A DNA stretch of 64,000 nt from Neckera pumila. Taxonomy: Eukaryota > Streptophyta > Bryopsida > Hypnales > Neckeraceae. Position 1 is the first letter of the stretch, and each line of letters starts with the position of its first letter. The position numbers and the translations under genes are program-made. Location: assembly GCA_963969595.1 (NCBI GenBank), contig OZ018412.1, positions 18,133,519 through 18,197,518 on the forward strand, written 5' to 3'. Below are positions 21,091-33,000 of the stretch, one piece after another. The notes under the pieces were generated by a model. It was not told the DNA's origin. It did not search any database and saw nothing but the letters and a program-made list of their open reading frames with translations.

Positions 21091-24000
21091 ATTACAATGG
21101 TCAAGTTTCCATATTGTAATTATCCCATATCTTTTGTCTCACTATGGATAGACTATGGATATAAATAGGACCTCCCAACCCTTCATTCTTACAAATTGAC
21201 AATAAAGTAATTCCTTCATTTGGCCATCAAAAATCCTCTTGATGGTAGATGGTAAGTTTTTTTAATTCTTGTTGATTTCAACAATTGTTCTTGTTCATTT
21301 TTTCTATTCTTTATTTAATTAAAAAAAATTATTTTCTACTGACCTTTGATATAGTATGTAGCAATTGATGTTTAAAAAAATGTCTATCTAGACATCTAAA
21401 TTGACATTTCAAAAAAAAAAAGCTAAATTAAATGGCATGAAAGTATGCTGACAAGGCATGCCACATCATATTTTCATTGGGTCCACGTCACGAGACACGT
21501 CAAAAAAAAATGGATGAAAAAAAAATGACGTGGCACTGCCCGTAGATGACAAGGTGACGTGGAGGTTACGTGGCGTCCACATGGCACCCCCTAAGGCACT
21601 TGCAGTAGGGTGTTCCATCGAACGTTATAAAAAAACAAACCCAAAATATGTACGTTTTTTGCCTAACAGAGCACGTTTTTTGCTTGTCCATTTTGACGAA
21701 TTTCGTAGGACATCAACGCGGATTTTTTTTGCGTCTAAACAAACATGGTATCACATTTTTTCTAACGTCAAAAAAACATCGGTTTCTTATAATGTTTACA
21801 TTTGATGGGGGCTCAAAGACAAACATGACGTGTACTGACTTCTTTACAGGTGGCGACCCCTGAAAGGTAGTACTCAGAACGTCACTTGTTTCCTTGTCAG
21901 GTTAGCAGCCTACTTGTACGAGATCTCTTTCATGGAAGCTGAATTTGCGACCTTGGGAACGGCCAGGTAACTGATGGCCCTTTTGCAGCTCCATTTTTAT
22001 TCTAATGCCTTCTTGACGCTTATCCTTGAACAAATAGGTACACAATAAAAAAAAAAGGCCTCATAAGATCCTTGATATTCTTGTGAATAATTGAAAAGAA
22101 ATTTAATACAAATTCTTGTTTATTTATTGTACTCAAAGTTCTTTTATTTAAAATTAGTCTAGGACCATACAAAATTTTAGTTCAGAAGGTACTATTGATT
22201 GAAATAAATACCCTTTTAAATTTCACTATTATATTTTGTTAGAGTTTTTTCTCCTTATAATGGCATTTTGGAAATACATTATTATTAGTGGAGATTTTTT
22301 TTTTTTTTACTATTTAATTTAATTAATTTGCAAAATCTCATAGTGCTCCTACTAATACCTTTTTTAGCACAAAATCAGCTGACAATATTTCTTACACTCA
22401 ACAATCCCAAATAATTTTGCAATTCAAGGTCTAGTGAAGTAAATTGAAATTAAACGCATAAGCATCGTGTTTCAACTTTAGTTTCACTTTTGGAAAATTG
22501 GATGAAGTCTTTGGGAGCGTCAAGTGAACCCAAAGGGATAGTTTTGAGATAGGTACTTTCTTAACTTTTCTAATCCATAAAGAGGAGACGCCTTTTTTTT
22601 AAATATGTCGGATGTGAGATCATATTAGGAAAGACATTGTAGAGAATCAAATGCTATAATTCTTTTATCAATCATACTAGCGTTTGGTGCTTGCTATGCT
22701 AAGCATTCATCATTAGAATTTTATTAGAATTTTTATGTATTAAATAAAATGCAGAACAAAAATTTCAATAAATCTTAAAATAAAAGTTACTAAAATCTTT
22801 GTATGATTTTGTTTATAAATAAGCAAATATTTAAATGTACAATAGAAATTTATTGAATGATGAATGAAATATATGCAATGGTGAATACTGTAAAAGATAC
22901 ACATTTATTGTAATGCATTCAAAAGTTGATTCAATTGTTACGAACAATGGCAACCCAAAAACTTGGTGAATTGAAAAGAAAAACTTGTAAATTTCAAGAA
23001 CTTCATGAACAACTTAACTGTTGTGAAATCCAAAATCGCTTCACTTAAACAAATTTCTCAAATCATTTGGTATTAGCAATAGAATTTTGAAATCATAAAA
23101 GAGATAAAAGTTATATTATAGAGGTGATTGCAAACCACTACTCTATTTTTGTAATATAACATTGTATAAAAATATTATTTTTATGTATGCATGATTGAAA
23201 ATATTTTTACAAAATACTAAAATTAATTATTTCAAAGAGTTATTGTGGCAGTTATCATGCATTCTATTCAAATATATCAAAATTTTACTAATATGTAATA
23301 CAATGAATGCATAGCATAGCAGGTATGAGCCCCTATTATTAATGGTAGCATTTGTGATATTATAGAGGGAGTTATGATTTTAGTAGTACAATAGCAATTG
23401 GCACTTGCTTTGCTATGCATTAAATACATTACTTTCATCAATTTTACATGTGATAGAATGTAGATAAACAAAAGTATGTATAATCTTTAAATGAAAATAT
23501 TGACATCTTCATATAATATTCTTTGAAAAAATTTATATAGTGCAATAGAAAGTAATTAAAGAAAATCTTTATGTCATAATTTTTACAAAATAACCTTTGC
23601 AAAGATGAAAACATTGCAATAAGAATAAATTAATCAAGTGAACAATGTAAGTACTAAGTAGAATCTTCACATTTGAATATGTAGAACAACGCTAGCGGTT
23701 GGGGCTTCCTTATTCTTTAATATCACATTTTAAAAAGACATAAAATTTATCTACAGTTTTGTTGTCTAAAAGTTTATTTGAAATTTTTTTTACAAGTATC
23801 CATTTGATTTTCAAATATTTCACAAAAGGAACACATAATATATAGTAGAAAGTATCCTATGGCTATTACAAAAGCAATTGAAATTTTATAATATTATTCA
23901 GAATTGAATTGTGATATTATAGAGATCGTTGTGATTTTAGTAGTATGATTAGTTTTAACCACTCAAAAGTCACTTTAATAAGAACTTATAATAAGAATTT

Positions 24001-24315
24001 TTTCTTAAAACAAAAGGAAAAAATTAGACCCCTCCAATAGGATTTTGAAAAAATGATTAGTTATTTTTATTTCTTAATTACATTAAAAAAAATAATGGAG
24101 ACTCAAGAAAGCTACAAGATTTGAACCACTATTGCAAATAAAAAATAATTGTTTTTAAAAAGAGAAATATTTGAAAAAATTAAATTTTGATGTGGCACTT
24201 ATTGACTCTTGAAGTGGCCTTTTTGATGGATGATTCTTTTTCTAATGCCTTCTAATAATGGTAGTTATCAACCTTCATTATTGCACCCATTGCACTCAAC
24301 TATTCGTGCCTTAGA
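21091..24315. other. AT-rich intergenic DNA
   Basis: No gene recognised. It contains homopolymer-rich stretches and an ACGTGGC-rich block at 21480-21600. From 22000 on it is strongly AT-rich with many short A and T runs. Short frames in it are of low complexity. Confidence 0.45.
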
Positions 24316-24930
24316 GCATCTCCATTGGTTCACTCTAAATGGTCCCTTCAAAGGGTTTTCCTTGCCCTCAAGCAAAACAAGGACCCACAAGTTGCAACCT
24401 ATCATTGTTTCAACGCCCATCACTGAAAGTTTTTGTCATTGCAATTGAAGCTCTCGTCCCTCGCACTTAAAGCTCCCGTCCTTCGCACCTTTGACTCCAA
24501 GTATGGCACTAGCAAGAAGACCGAGTCGCAACACGTATTCCAACGGCGCCACGTGGAGACACAATTCAGGCAGGAGGAACAGCTACCTAGCAAGCGAGGC
24601 GCAGCAAGAGGATTTTTTGGCTCACGATAGCTTGGTGCCCGATGGGCTTTGGGCATGACGAGCATTAATCCTCACATGTGTTCAATTTGAAGGAAACCAA
24701 TTTCCACACGTTCAACCTAATAGGTTGTATTCCAATAGTGAGAGACTGATAGGTCTCTCCAACAATGCCGGTCCCGCTTTTGTGTTTGACACACTCCAAA
24801 CCAACAGTAGTGTGTTCAATTTGTGGAGAACTGGTGGAGATGCCTTTAGGAGTTGTGTAATAGTATTCATGACCATTTTCCACTTAACTACTTTAATAGA
24901 GCATTCAATCCAAATTGACATTTAGGTAGA
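24316..24930. other. GC-richer island with a MITE-like border motif
   Basis: The segment starts with AGAGCATCTCCATTGG, a motif common at the ends of plant miniature transposons. It is richer in GC than its surroundings. Overlapping frames on both strands (24433-24630, 24420-24665) show no domain. A transposon fragment is more likely than a gene. Confidence 0.35.
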
Positions 24931-24935
24931 AGAAG

Positions 24936-25155
24936 GGCCATTTCAGGCCCATTCCCCTTACCTGTTCTCTTGTTCAGAACCAGCATTAACGATGTCAAAA
25001 AAACAATTCAAAAAATTCAAAATATATAAATATATATTTCAAAAAATCTGACTTGACACTCTCTCGACCACGTCAGACTACGTATGTGCCAGAGTTCCCA
25101 AGCTCGGAACAAGCTCGGAACTTGCAGTGTTTTTTTAGCCTCAAATCTCTTCTAA
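24936..25155 (-). mobile_element. miniature repeat P, copy 1
   Basis: Inverted relative to copy 2 at 46631-46905. Both contain GGGCCTGAAATGGCCC (inverse here at 24936) and TTAGAAGAGATTTGAGGC (inverse here near 25135-25152). Between these lie diverged but collinear blocks such as the GTTCC and CACGTC motifs. Non-coding; the superfamily is not clear. Confidence 0.6.
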
Positions 25156-26526
25156 TAATCATCCCATAGGTAAAGACAATATTTCACTACAAGAAAATGG
25201 CCAAATATGTGACTGCAAAGAACGATTGCATGGAAAATGTGACTTCAAAATGAATGAGGCTCCCTAATTGCACCAATGTTGCTAATCCCACAGTGCCCGA
25301 GTCACCTCAGAGTTGCATCCGCGACTTTAAAATGAAGAGTCAACAAAGGGCGAGTTTCATCCGCCACATTCTGTTGACAGCATCGTCAATAGTCTAATGT
25401 GGCAGGGTGGCATTGAAGACAAGGGGCCGGCTATTATATATTGTAACTTACCTTCACTGCAGCACAACTAAAAGATGATTGTAGTGTAATTGGCAAACGA
25501 CTTCAAGAAGTTTTGGCTTATTGATGGAAAAAGAAAAAGAAAGAGGCCACTATAAAAGACATGGTAGAAAAAGATGTTCCAAGCAATTTTGATTTTACTA
25601 TAGGGCCACTATGGAATGACTGACTAATCACTGCACCTTACTAGGTATTTTGGCACAAAATAGTTCTATTCTTTAGAATGTTCTATGTGTACATTATTAA
25701 AGGATGCAACTTTAACAAGATGATGTATTGTCTACAAATAAATTAATAAATGTTAGGCAATTAAAGTGCCTTAGCTCTTAGTATGCACTCTTTGTTTATA
25801 TTTTACTTTTTTTTTCTATTTTCGTTTCCGTTTCCGTTTCCGTAATTTTTTGTTGTCTTTTTTATTTCTTGTTTATTCTCTTTTTAAAATTTAATTTAAA
25901 TCTTTTAATCTCTTTTCTACCTTTTTCCTTTTTATGTGTTGTTGATTTTTTACTTTTTTCTTATCAATTTCATCTGCTGTTATTTCCTAGAATTTTTTCT
26001 AGAAACAAACAAGATTTATTTTTTTATTTTTAATAATTTTCATTCCTTGTAATTTTTCTCCTATTTTGTAATTCTTGTATTTTTTTTTTGTTATTCAGTT
26101 TTTTTCCTTTTCTCTTCTCTTCTTCATTTCTTTAAATCTTTTTTTTTTAACTTTCTCTTTTTTACTCTTTCTTTATCTTCTTAAGTTTATTTCTTCAACC
26201 TTTTTTAAAAAGAAAAAATAATTCTTGTCTTTTCTTATAAATTATGCATTCCCGATGGCCTCTTTATTTTTGGGATCTATTGTTTTCTTCGTCGAGGTCT
26301 ACTTTAAGATTCATTCACACTCCAACTAGGACAACAACTATGATTTTGGTCCATTTGCGTTGGTAATTTTGCATTATTTCTATACATTTCATATGATTCA
26401 AAATAGGTATTCTTGAGGTCGCATTGTAAAGGCCGGAAGGTATTTTCATAGTCCTAGAAGCAATTGTTAGTCCCATTCCCCTCTTATATGAACAACAATG
26501 TTGTTTCTCTAGTGCTGTTGTAGAAT

Positions 26527-26652
26527 GACTTCTTGCGACTGCAGAATGATTTCTTGAGACTGCAAAATGACTTCTTGCGATTGCAAAACGACTTCTTGTG
26601 ATTGCAAAACGACTTCTTGCAACTGCAAAATGACTTCTTGAGACTGTAGAAT
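26527..26652. repeat. six-copy 21-bp tandem array inside the CACTA element
   Basis: Six head-to-tail copies of GACTTCTTGCGACTGCAGAAT and close variants, all exactly 21 bp. The unit resembles the TGACT/CGACT motifs near both ends of the same element. It may act as a cluster of transposase-binding sites. Confidence 0.9.
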
Positions 26653-27167
26653 GAGTTGAAACATCTTAGATTATTGTGCAACTACTCAACTACTGCTTCA
26701 GTGCTTTGTGCATTGTAATGCATTGTGTAGTTTCAAACATCTGCATACCTTTCATCACACATCCTCTGAATTTACAATACATTTTCATCATGGTTCATAT
26801 ACAAAAAGGCAAGACAAAATTTAGAGAGGATGTAGAAAATGTCAAAAGAAAATATCCTTTCCAATTCCTTTCACAAATTTGTCCATAACTTTTGATTTAA
26901 AGCCCAAAATATAAAATGGATTTTTAGAAATGAAAGTGAGTTTGATTTTCCAACTTATTTTAGTTCAAAGGTTTTTGAAAAAATTTTATCTACCATGTTT
27001 AAATGAGATTTGAAATATTACTTGTAACACAATTCCTGGATTTTGCATATCCCACATGGTTTGTCTTGACTTCTACCACCCAACTTGTATAAAAGGCTTG
27101 TCATTTTATTTCTTCATATTCACACATTAAGTGGCTTTGAAAGTCATGTGACACATGCCAACTACAA

Positions 27168-27256
27168 TGTATGTTATATGGTGTATGGTGTATTGTATAT
27201 GGTGTATTGTATATGGTGTATGATGTATTGTATATGATGTATTGTATGTGGTATGT
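27168..27256. repeat. TGGTGTATTGTATA tandem repeat
   Basis: Irregular short tandem repeat of GGTGTAT and TGTATAT blocks, inside the non-autonomous CACTA element. Confidence 0.75.
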
Positions 27257-27768
27257 TGTTGTGAATCTTTGAATATATTGATATGTGACTGCATAATGAC
27301 TACTCTCTAAATAATGGGACCCACATTCCTTTCTTTAGACATCATGTTAACTTTAAAATGACTCAGAAATGACTAGAGACGTCAGCGTCAACGTCTCCAA
27401 AATTACTGCAAAATAACTTTTCAATATATAAAAAAAATTGGCCATGTGGCCATCCACGTCAAATTTATCATGGGTCAATCATAACTTCAGAATGACTAAG
27501 AAATGATTGGCCACGTAGATGTCCACGTCAGATGTTTTAGAGGTCCCGCTTTCTACATGGCAGCTTTATAGACATTTCCTTAAGCCCAGCTTTCTTTATT
27601 ACTTCATCCATTCTACATCCAAGGTAGAATTGGATGGTGATAATAGAGTGCAGTCGTTGTCCTAAACGACTTGTCCACAACGACTCCAAGGCCTTGAGTC
27701 GTATTGTAGTCATTGTGTCCGCAACGACTGCTTTTCAGTCGTTTTTCTATCATTTTTTTGTAGTGTTT

Positions 27769-28750
27769 GGAAGTGATAATTATAAATTAGAACCTTGTTT
27801 TTCAATCACAAAAATTTCCATTCATTTTGAGTGAAATAACATCCATTTCACTACCTTTCATCTAGTTGCAACTACAAAAAATATCATTGATTGCTAACTT
27901 ACATTTAAAAATTTGCAAGAACATAATATTATTAAGCAACACTAGGAGTGTCCTTTTTGCTTCCCAGGAAAGTAAGAGCCTCCAACATTATAACTTCTCA
28001 ACCACCCAATAATTCTCTACAACTTCCCAGTCAGCCAATGACTCTCTACAAATTGAATAAAATTCACTTCCAAATATCGAGGGAGGGAATATTCAAAGTT
28101 CCAATGGGAAACATTTTACATTAGTTAAAAATGTTATAAATGCCCTATGAGCAAGGTATTTTTTTTAGTAAAAACAACAAATTTTCACTAAAAAGTGATG
28201 CAAAATTTTTTATAGGAGATATTTGACAATATATTCTTCCTTTTTAGTGGATGAAATCACAAAATACTATTCAAATCTTAGGACAATATTGCTCTATTTG
28301 GATGAATGTACATTCTTTTAGATGAAGAAATAAATTTTCATCCACATATGGCAAATTTTTCATCCATTTTGTGGATGTAAATAGCTTCATCACTCCACTA
28401 ATAATCAATGTCTGCACTACCTAAAATATTTTTTTCTGATTATAAAAATCATAAAAAAAAAAAAAAAATTTAAATGAATAAGTTATTTAAAAAAAAATTA
28501 AAATAAAAAGCATGCAAGGAACCAGTGTGACTTTGTGAGGTCCACAAAGTCAAAGGCTACAGACTTGGTCACCACGACGAAGGTCCCATTCCCAAAGACA
28601 CGGCAACCAGAGAAATTCCCCCCGAACTTGCACAGAACTGACAGAACTGACTGCACCAAACCAGCAGCACCGAAGAAAAGGAGAAAAGACACACGGTTTC
28701 TGGGTGTAAGTTAAAGCATCGGTCACGCTGCCATATCCAAACGCAACAGC
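27769..28750. other. intergenic DNA upstream of the coiled-coil gene
   Basis: AT-rich up to about 28500, with A runs near 28455-28500, then more balanced toward the gene. No coding frame supported. The last part is presumably the promoter of the gene starting at 30089. Confidence 0.45.
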
Positions 28751-28758
28751 AGAAAAAA

Positions 28759-28766
28759 CTATAAAG
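28759..28766 (+). promoter_or_regulatory. possible TATA-like element
   Basis: CTATAAAG lies at the change from AT-rich to GC-richer sequence, about 1.3 kb upstream of the coiled-coil gene's ATG. A start site 25-35 bp downstream would give a long leader. The assignment rests on this motif and context alone. Confidence 0.25.
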
Positions 28767-28799
28767 AAATGGAAAACTTATTATTAGAAGTTCTGTGAA

Positions 28800-30088
28800 A
28801 AATTGAAAACCTATCACTGTAGAATCAGCTTACCGACTATTCCACTAGCCGATGCCGACCCACAGACTCATCGGTGGTGGAGCGAAGAGGAATTGCGGTT
28901 TGCAGAAACAAGAGGAGTGAGGATTTGGACTTGCAGCTGCAGCAGCCGCGACCGAAGAAATCGAGCAATTGCAGAGCGACTGGGAGTGACGGCGTAGTTT
29001 ACTTGCGAGGCGCGTCTTGATCTGGGAACCTTCTTCGCGACGGCTGCTCTTGAACAAGAGCGTGTTTTCAGGTACTCACGGGGTTGGGTTGTTGAGCTTA
29101 CCCGACTCGTGATGAGGATTTTTACTTCTTTGCTTATTGCTGCAATCGCAAGGATCTGAGTTTATGTTGTTGGGTTTCGGAGGAAAAGAGAATTTTGGAC
29201 GTTTAGGAGAGGGTGCATTTGGGTACGGGTGGGAAGCTCGTGAGCCAGGCGAGAGATCTGGGTACGTTTTGGTTTTGCAGTCGAGTTGCGGTGTCGGTAG
29301 TGGAGTTATTTTGAAGGTACGCGGATTTGGAAATGAATCGAGTTTCAAAATTGGGGAACGGGATTTCTGTGTGTGTGGGTGTCAATATTTTGGGACGTTT
29401 CGCGATCGTCGCTTTTAGCAGATGTTTAGGTAGTTCGAAGATGCAGAGTTCTCCGTTGCGAAGGTGGTTCACTCGTTGGTTTGGGGATTTGTAGTTGGGT
29501 ATGGTTTCTTTGGATTTGGTTCGGGAAAAGCTTCAGCACGGGGAGATCGTTTTTTGTACACCTAATCGTTGCTCCCGTCGATTAGATGTTGCGTTTCTCG
29601 GTGAATTGTGCGAAACCCTAGATGGAGAGGGTTTTGTTTTCTCTAAAGTGGATCTGGCGAAGATCTGGAAGCTATTAGATTTTGCGAATCTTTTTACTCA
29701 CCATATTTTTCTTCCCTAAAAAACTGTAGAATACAGAATTCTCGAACCAGTCTTCTCTTCACGCCTTGTTATGGGAGATCCGTCGATTGGATGTCGCTTT
29801 TGTATTGAATCTAGCGAAACCCTAGAGAAGGTTTCATTTTCTCGAAGGTTGACGTAGAGAAGACCTGCAAGCTGTTACATGTTTGCGAATCTCTATTAGT
29901 CACCTATTTATTCCCCTAGAATTTTTCTGAACACTAGAACGCTTGTATCTCGAGCTTCTCCACACACCTTCGTATCTCCACTTACTGCAGCTTGCTTCAT
30001 TCTTTGACATCAGAACATTCTGTGCTCTCTGCAGACTGGATTAGGGTTTCGTCACCAATTGTAATATCACCAAGTTTCTCCCAACGCA
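28800..30088 (+). other. probable long leader of the coiled-coil gene
   Basis: GC-richer DNA leading into the ATG at 30089. It has several short upstream frames and a possible leader intron: a donor-like CAG/GTACTC near 29072 and acceptor-like TGCAG at about 29988 and 30033. The repeated AAACCCTA motifs (near 29615, 29818 and, inverted as TTAGGGTTT, near 30040) resemble plant telo-box-like leader motifs. No protein supported. Confidence 0.4.
29578..29925 (+). repeat. diverged tandem duplication in the leader
   Basis: The block starting TCGATTAGATGTTGCG (29578) recurs 205 bp downstream as TCGATTGGATGTCGCT (29783). Both continue through GCGAAACCCTAGA, GAAGA(T/C)CTGGAAGC-like text and TTTGCGAATCT to CTTCCCTAAAA / TTCCCCTAGAA. 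The copies are about 140 bp each and clearly diverged. Confidence 0.75.
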
Positions 30089-33000
30089 ATGTACCAACCA
30101 TATGACCCGTACGTGGTCTACCAGCCCTACAATGACCCTCAACCGGAGCATTACGTCTCAGGCGTCCCTCAGGGGATGCCGCAACCTTCGCGTCCCAACG
30201 CCTTCGCAGCCACAGAGCCAGCTTACCCTTCCTACTTTGGATCCAACAACTCCTACGAATCTCAGCCTTACGGTTCTGAGCAGCCTTATGGATCCCAGCA
30301 ACCAAGCTACTACCCTGCAAATCCTACAACTACAGAGGATCAGTATACTCCATCTTACGGCTCTCTCTCACAGAATCAGTATCCCCCTTCAGCACCTCAA
30401 CTTACGCCGTCTCTCTCCCACACTGGCTCTCATCACTATCCTCCCCCTATGGGACAATCGACGCCGTCTCTCTCCCATGCGAGCTCGCATCACTACCCGC
30501 CTTCAGCGCCGACTGATTTTTATTCTGCGGGGTCTAGTGGGGGCTATGCAACTGCACATTCTGAAGCGCCGGTGGAAAACTCCTGGGGGTCGAGTTACCC
30601 GCCCCGGAAGGAGCAAGTGAAGCAGGAGGAACGGTTGCAAACGCATGCGGTACCGAATCGAGATGATAAGAAGGAAAGTGTCAGGTAATGTAAAGTCTTC
30701 ATTCACCATACAGTAAGGGCGAGGTTCCATTCACTTTGAATTTTTCCCTGCAGCAATCTAGAAACTTGCACCATCAAAAACTTTGCTCATTTCTTTTTGT
30801 GTTAAGGTGAAGATCAATTGCAAAAAACTAAATGTCAAATAGCATACTTAGCACGAATCGAAGCTCACATGTATGGTCAATGTACACTCCATACTGATGC
30901 TTAAACCTCTGGAATATCGTGCACACTTGCTACACCGTGATCGACTGAATTGCAGTTTTCACACGTTGAAACTATATTAAAGTGAAAATGTTGGGACCTC
31001 GTGTGGAAAGATAGGGAGGTTTCAGTGAATGTCGGGGCTTATTATTTTGGATAGTTGTGGCTTTTCTTCTGTGGTTAAACTTGGTTCTAGATGAAGTTGG
31101 AACGCTGGATGTACATGTCTGGTGTCAGTTAAAACTCTAGCCTGAAAATCTGTCACTATGATCTGATCATTGAGAATCGAGGTGGTAGTTTACGAGAAGC
31201 GCTTTGTTCATAGATTTTCAGCACGTTTTTTCTTGCATGATTTGACTCAGAAAGGAGCAAGAAATCTCAAAGATATGCACGTCAAGAGTACAAGAGTACG
31301 ACGTGCATATCTTTGTGTATTTGGTGTCATTTTTGTGGTGCGACCTGGTAGGGATCTCAATTGTTTGAGTTAGGAGGCAAATTAGAGTTCATTAGAAGCA
31401 AATTTTCGGTAGCTTTCCAACAAGATATCACTCAAATCATTTGATTGAGAATTGAGCACGAATTTTCAGTTTGAAATTTGAATGCAAGCATTGCTTATCG
31501 TCATCTCTGGTTACCAGGGCTTTTGATTCCCGATGTTCCAGTTAAGTTCTGGAGTCGATCGTTATTCTCATGAGTGGAATGGTATTCTGTTGATTGACAG
31601 TTTCTCTGTAGACGAGGCTCAAGCGATCATTAAGCAATTGAAGGAGATAAACAAGAGTCTGACCTTGCAACTGACAAACTCGAGAGATTCGACTAACAAG
31701 GTGGCCCATGAGAAAGATGCAATGATTGAGAAACTACAGAAAGAGATCGAGGCTACCAGGAGTCTGCAGGCGCAAGCTGTGAATCCCAAGGAAGCAGTTG
31801 CAGCTGTGGAGAGGGAGTGGATGCAGAGGGTTGCCTCCAAGGAGCAAGAAATTCTTTCCCGAACTCAAATAGATGCAGAAGCCATGGCCGAAAAGCTTGC
31901 AAAGTCACAAGAGGAAAACGCGACTCTGCTTGCCAGAGTTAGCAAGCTTCAACAAGATACGGGGTCTGGACGGACATTCTTGCTGGAAACGAATTCTGCT
32001 CTGCAGGCAGAGTTGGTGAAACTGAGGGAAGAGGCAAAACAGCAGGATGCCGAGCTACTGAAACTAGAGGATGAGACAGGGAAGCAGGAGGTGGAGTTGA
32101 TGAAATTGAGGGAGGAGAATATTAAGCTGTTGGATGAGGTCACGCAGATGGTTGATGACAAAGACAACGCCCTTCTTTCCATCAAGCAACTTGAAGACGA
32201 GAAGCTTGAACTTCAAGGTCAACTGACTCAGTTGAAGGATCATTCTGACGGGTACATAGTAAGTGCATTGTCTTTACTTCAAAGTGACGATTTGTCTAGT
32301 GCTTTAGGTCTGCCTGTATTTTTGTTTTTTGCTTTTGTTTTTTCATATCAAGTAACTGTGTTTTATTAAAATTACACTGTTTCTGGAGCTTCTAGACAAC
32401 GGTATTAAGAGAATCTCCCCCCTGATTCTTGTGGAGGCTTTTCTATGGTCAGAGTGATCATGTGTATAACGAGAAGGTCACATCATGATCCTTGTGATAA
32501 TTAGAAGACCTCTCCGTGAATCAGGGGGAGTAATTTCTTTATGATGATCTTCAAGTGTTGCTGAATCATTTTAATTTTAATGAAAACGCTCGTTAATTCT
32601 TGGCATTCTTTGAGGGTACGCAATCTCACCGGGACATGTTTGGATCCAGACCGAAAGCAGTGCCATTGCTGCAGAGAAGAGCAATTTGTTGCGAAGAATC
32701 GCTTCTTTGGACCGGGAGCTGGAGGAGTGCCGTGATTTGTGTGAGGAGAGAAGGTAACCGTCGTGTAGGCAATTTCTTAAAGTTTTCGATTAAGAAACTC
32801 AAACTTGATGAATGGATCCGATGTAACTTGAAGTAATTTAGAGCAATTATTCTCTAAAGGATCCAGGATTATGGTTTTTGGGAACCTATTCGATCAATCA
32901 TATCATGAAAAACATGGGCCTAAATTATATGTGACCAGTTTCAATATAAAATATCACATTGTGCTGATCAAAAAGTAAATAAAATTGTACAAAAGAAAGA

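Larger units (their letters stand above)
25185..27765. mobile_element. 2,581-bp non-autonomous CACTA element
   Basis: The left end is CACTACAAGAAAATGGCC and the right end, inverted, is CACTACAAAAAAATGATAG. TTT flanks both sides (25182-25184 and 27766-27768). The interior has no transposase-like frame. It carries many subterminal ACGACT / TGACTGCAAA motifs, a T-rich stretch (25790-26220) and a 21-bp tandem array (26527-26652). Its mobility would depend on a transposase supplied by another element. Its internal sequence is not obviously derived from the 14-kb element, so it is probably a separate family. Confidence 0.85.

Noticed and set aside
26527..26652. Evenly spaced repeats considered as a CRISPR-like array
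   Set aside because: Units are contiguous with no spacers and lie inside a plant transposon.
26484..26681. Cys/Lys/Ser-repeat peptide (KKSFCS units) on the minus strand
   Set aside because: It is a translation of the 21-bp DNA array; because 21 is a multiple of three, the frame stays open by construction.
29137..29719. Open frames of 74-93 codons upstream of the coiled-coil gene
   Set aside because: They lie in the probable leader, partly in the tandem duplication, and have no protein features.
30102..30620. 172-codon open frame overlapping exon 1 of the coiled-coil gene
   Set aside because: It is a shifted-frame shadow. The chosen frame starts at the first ATG and joins four later exons in frame.
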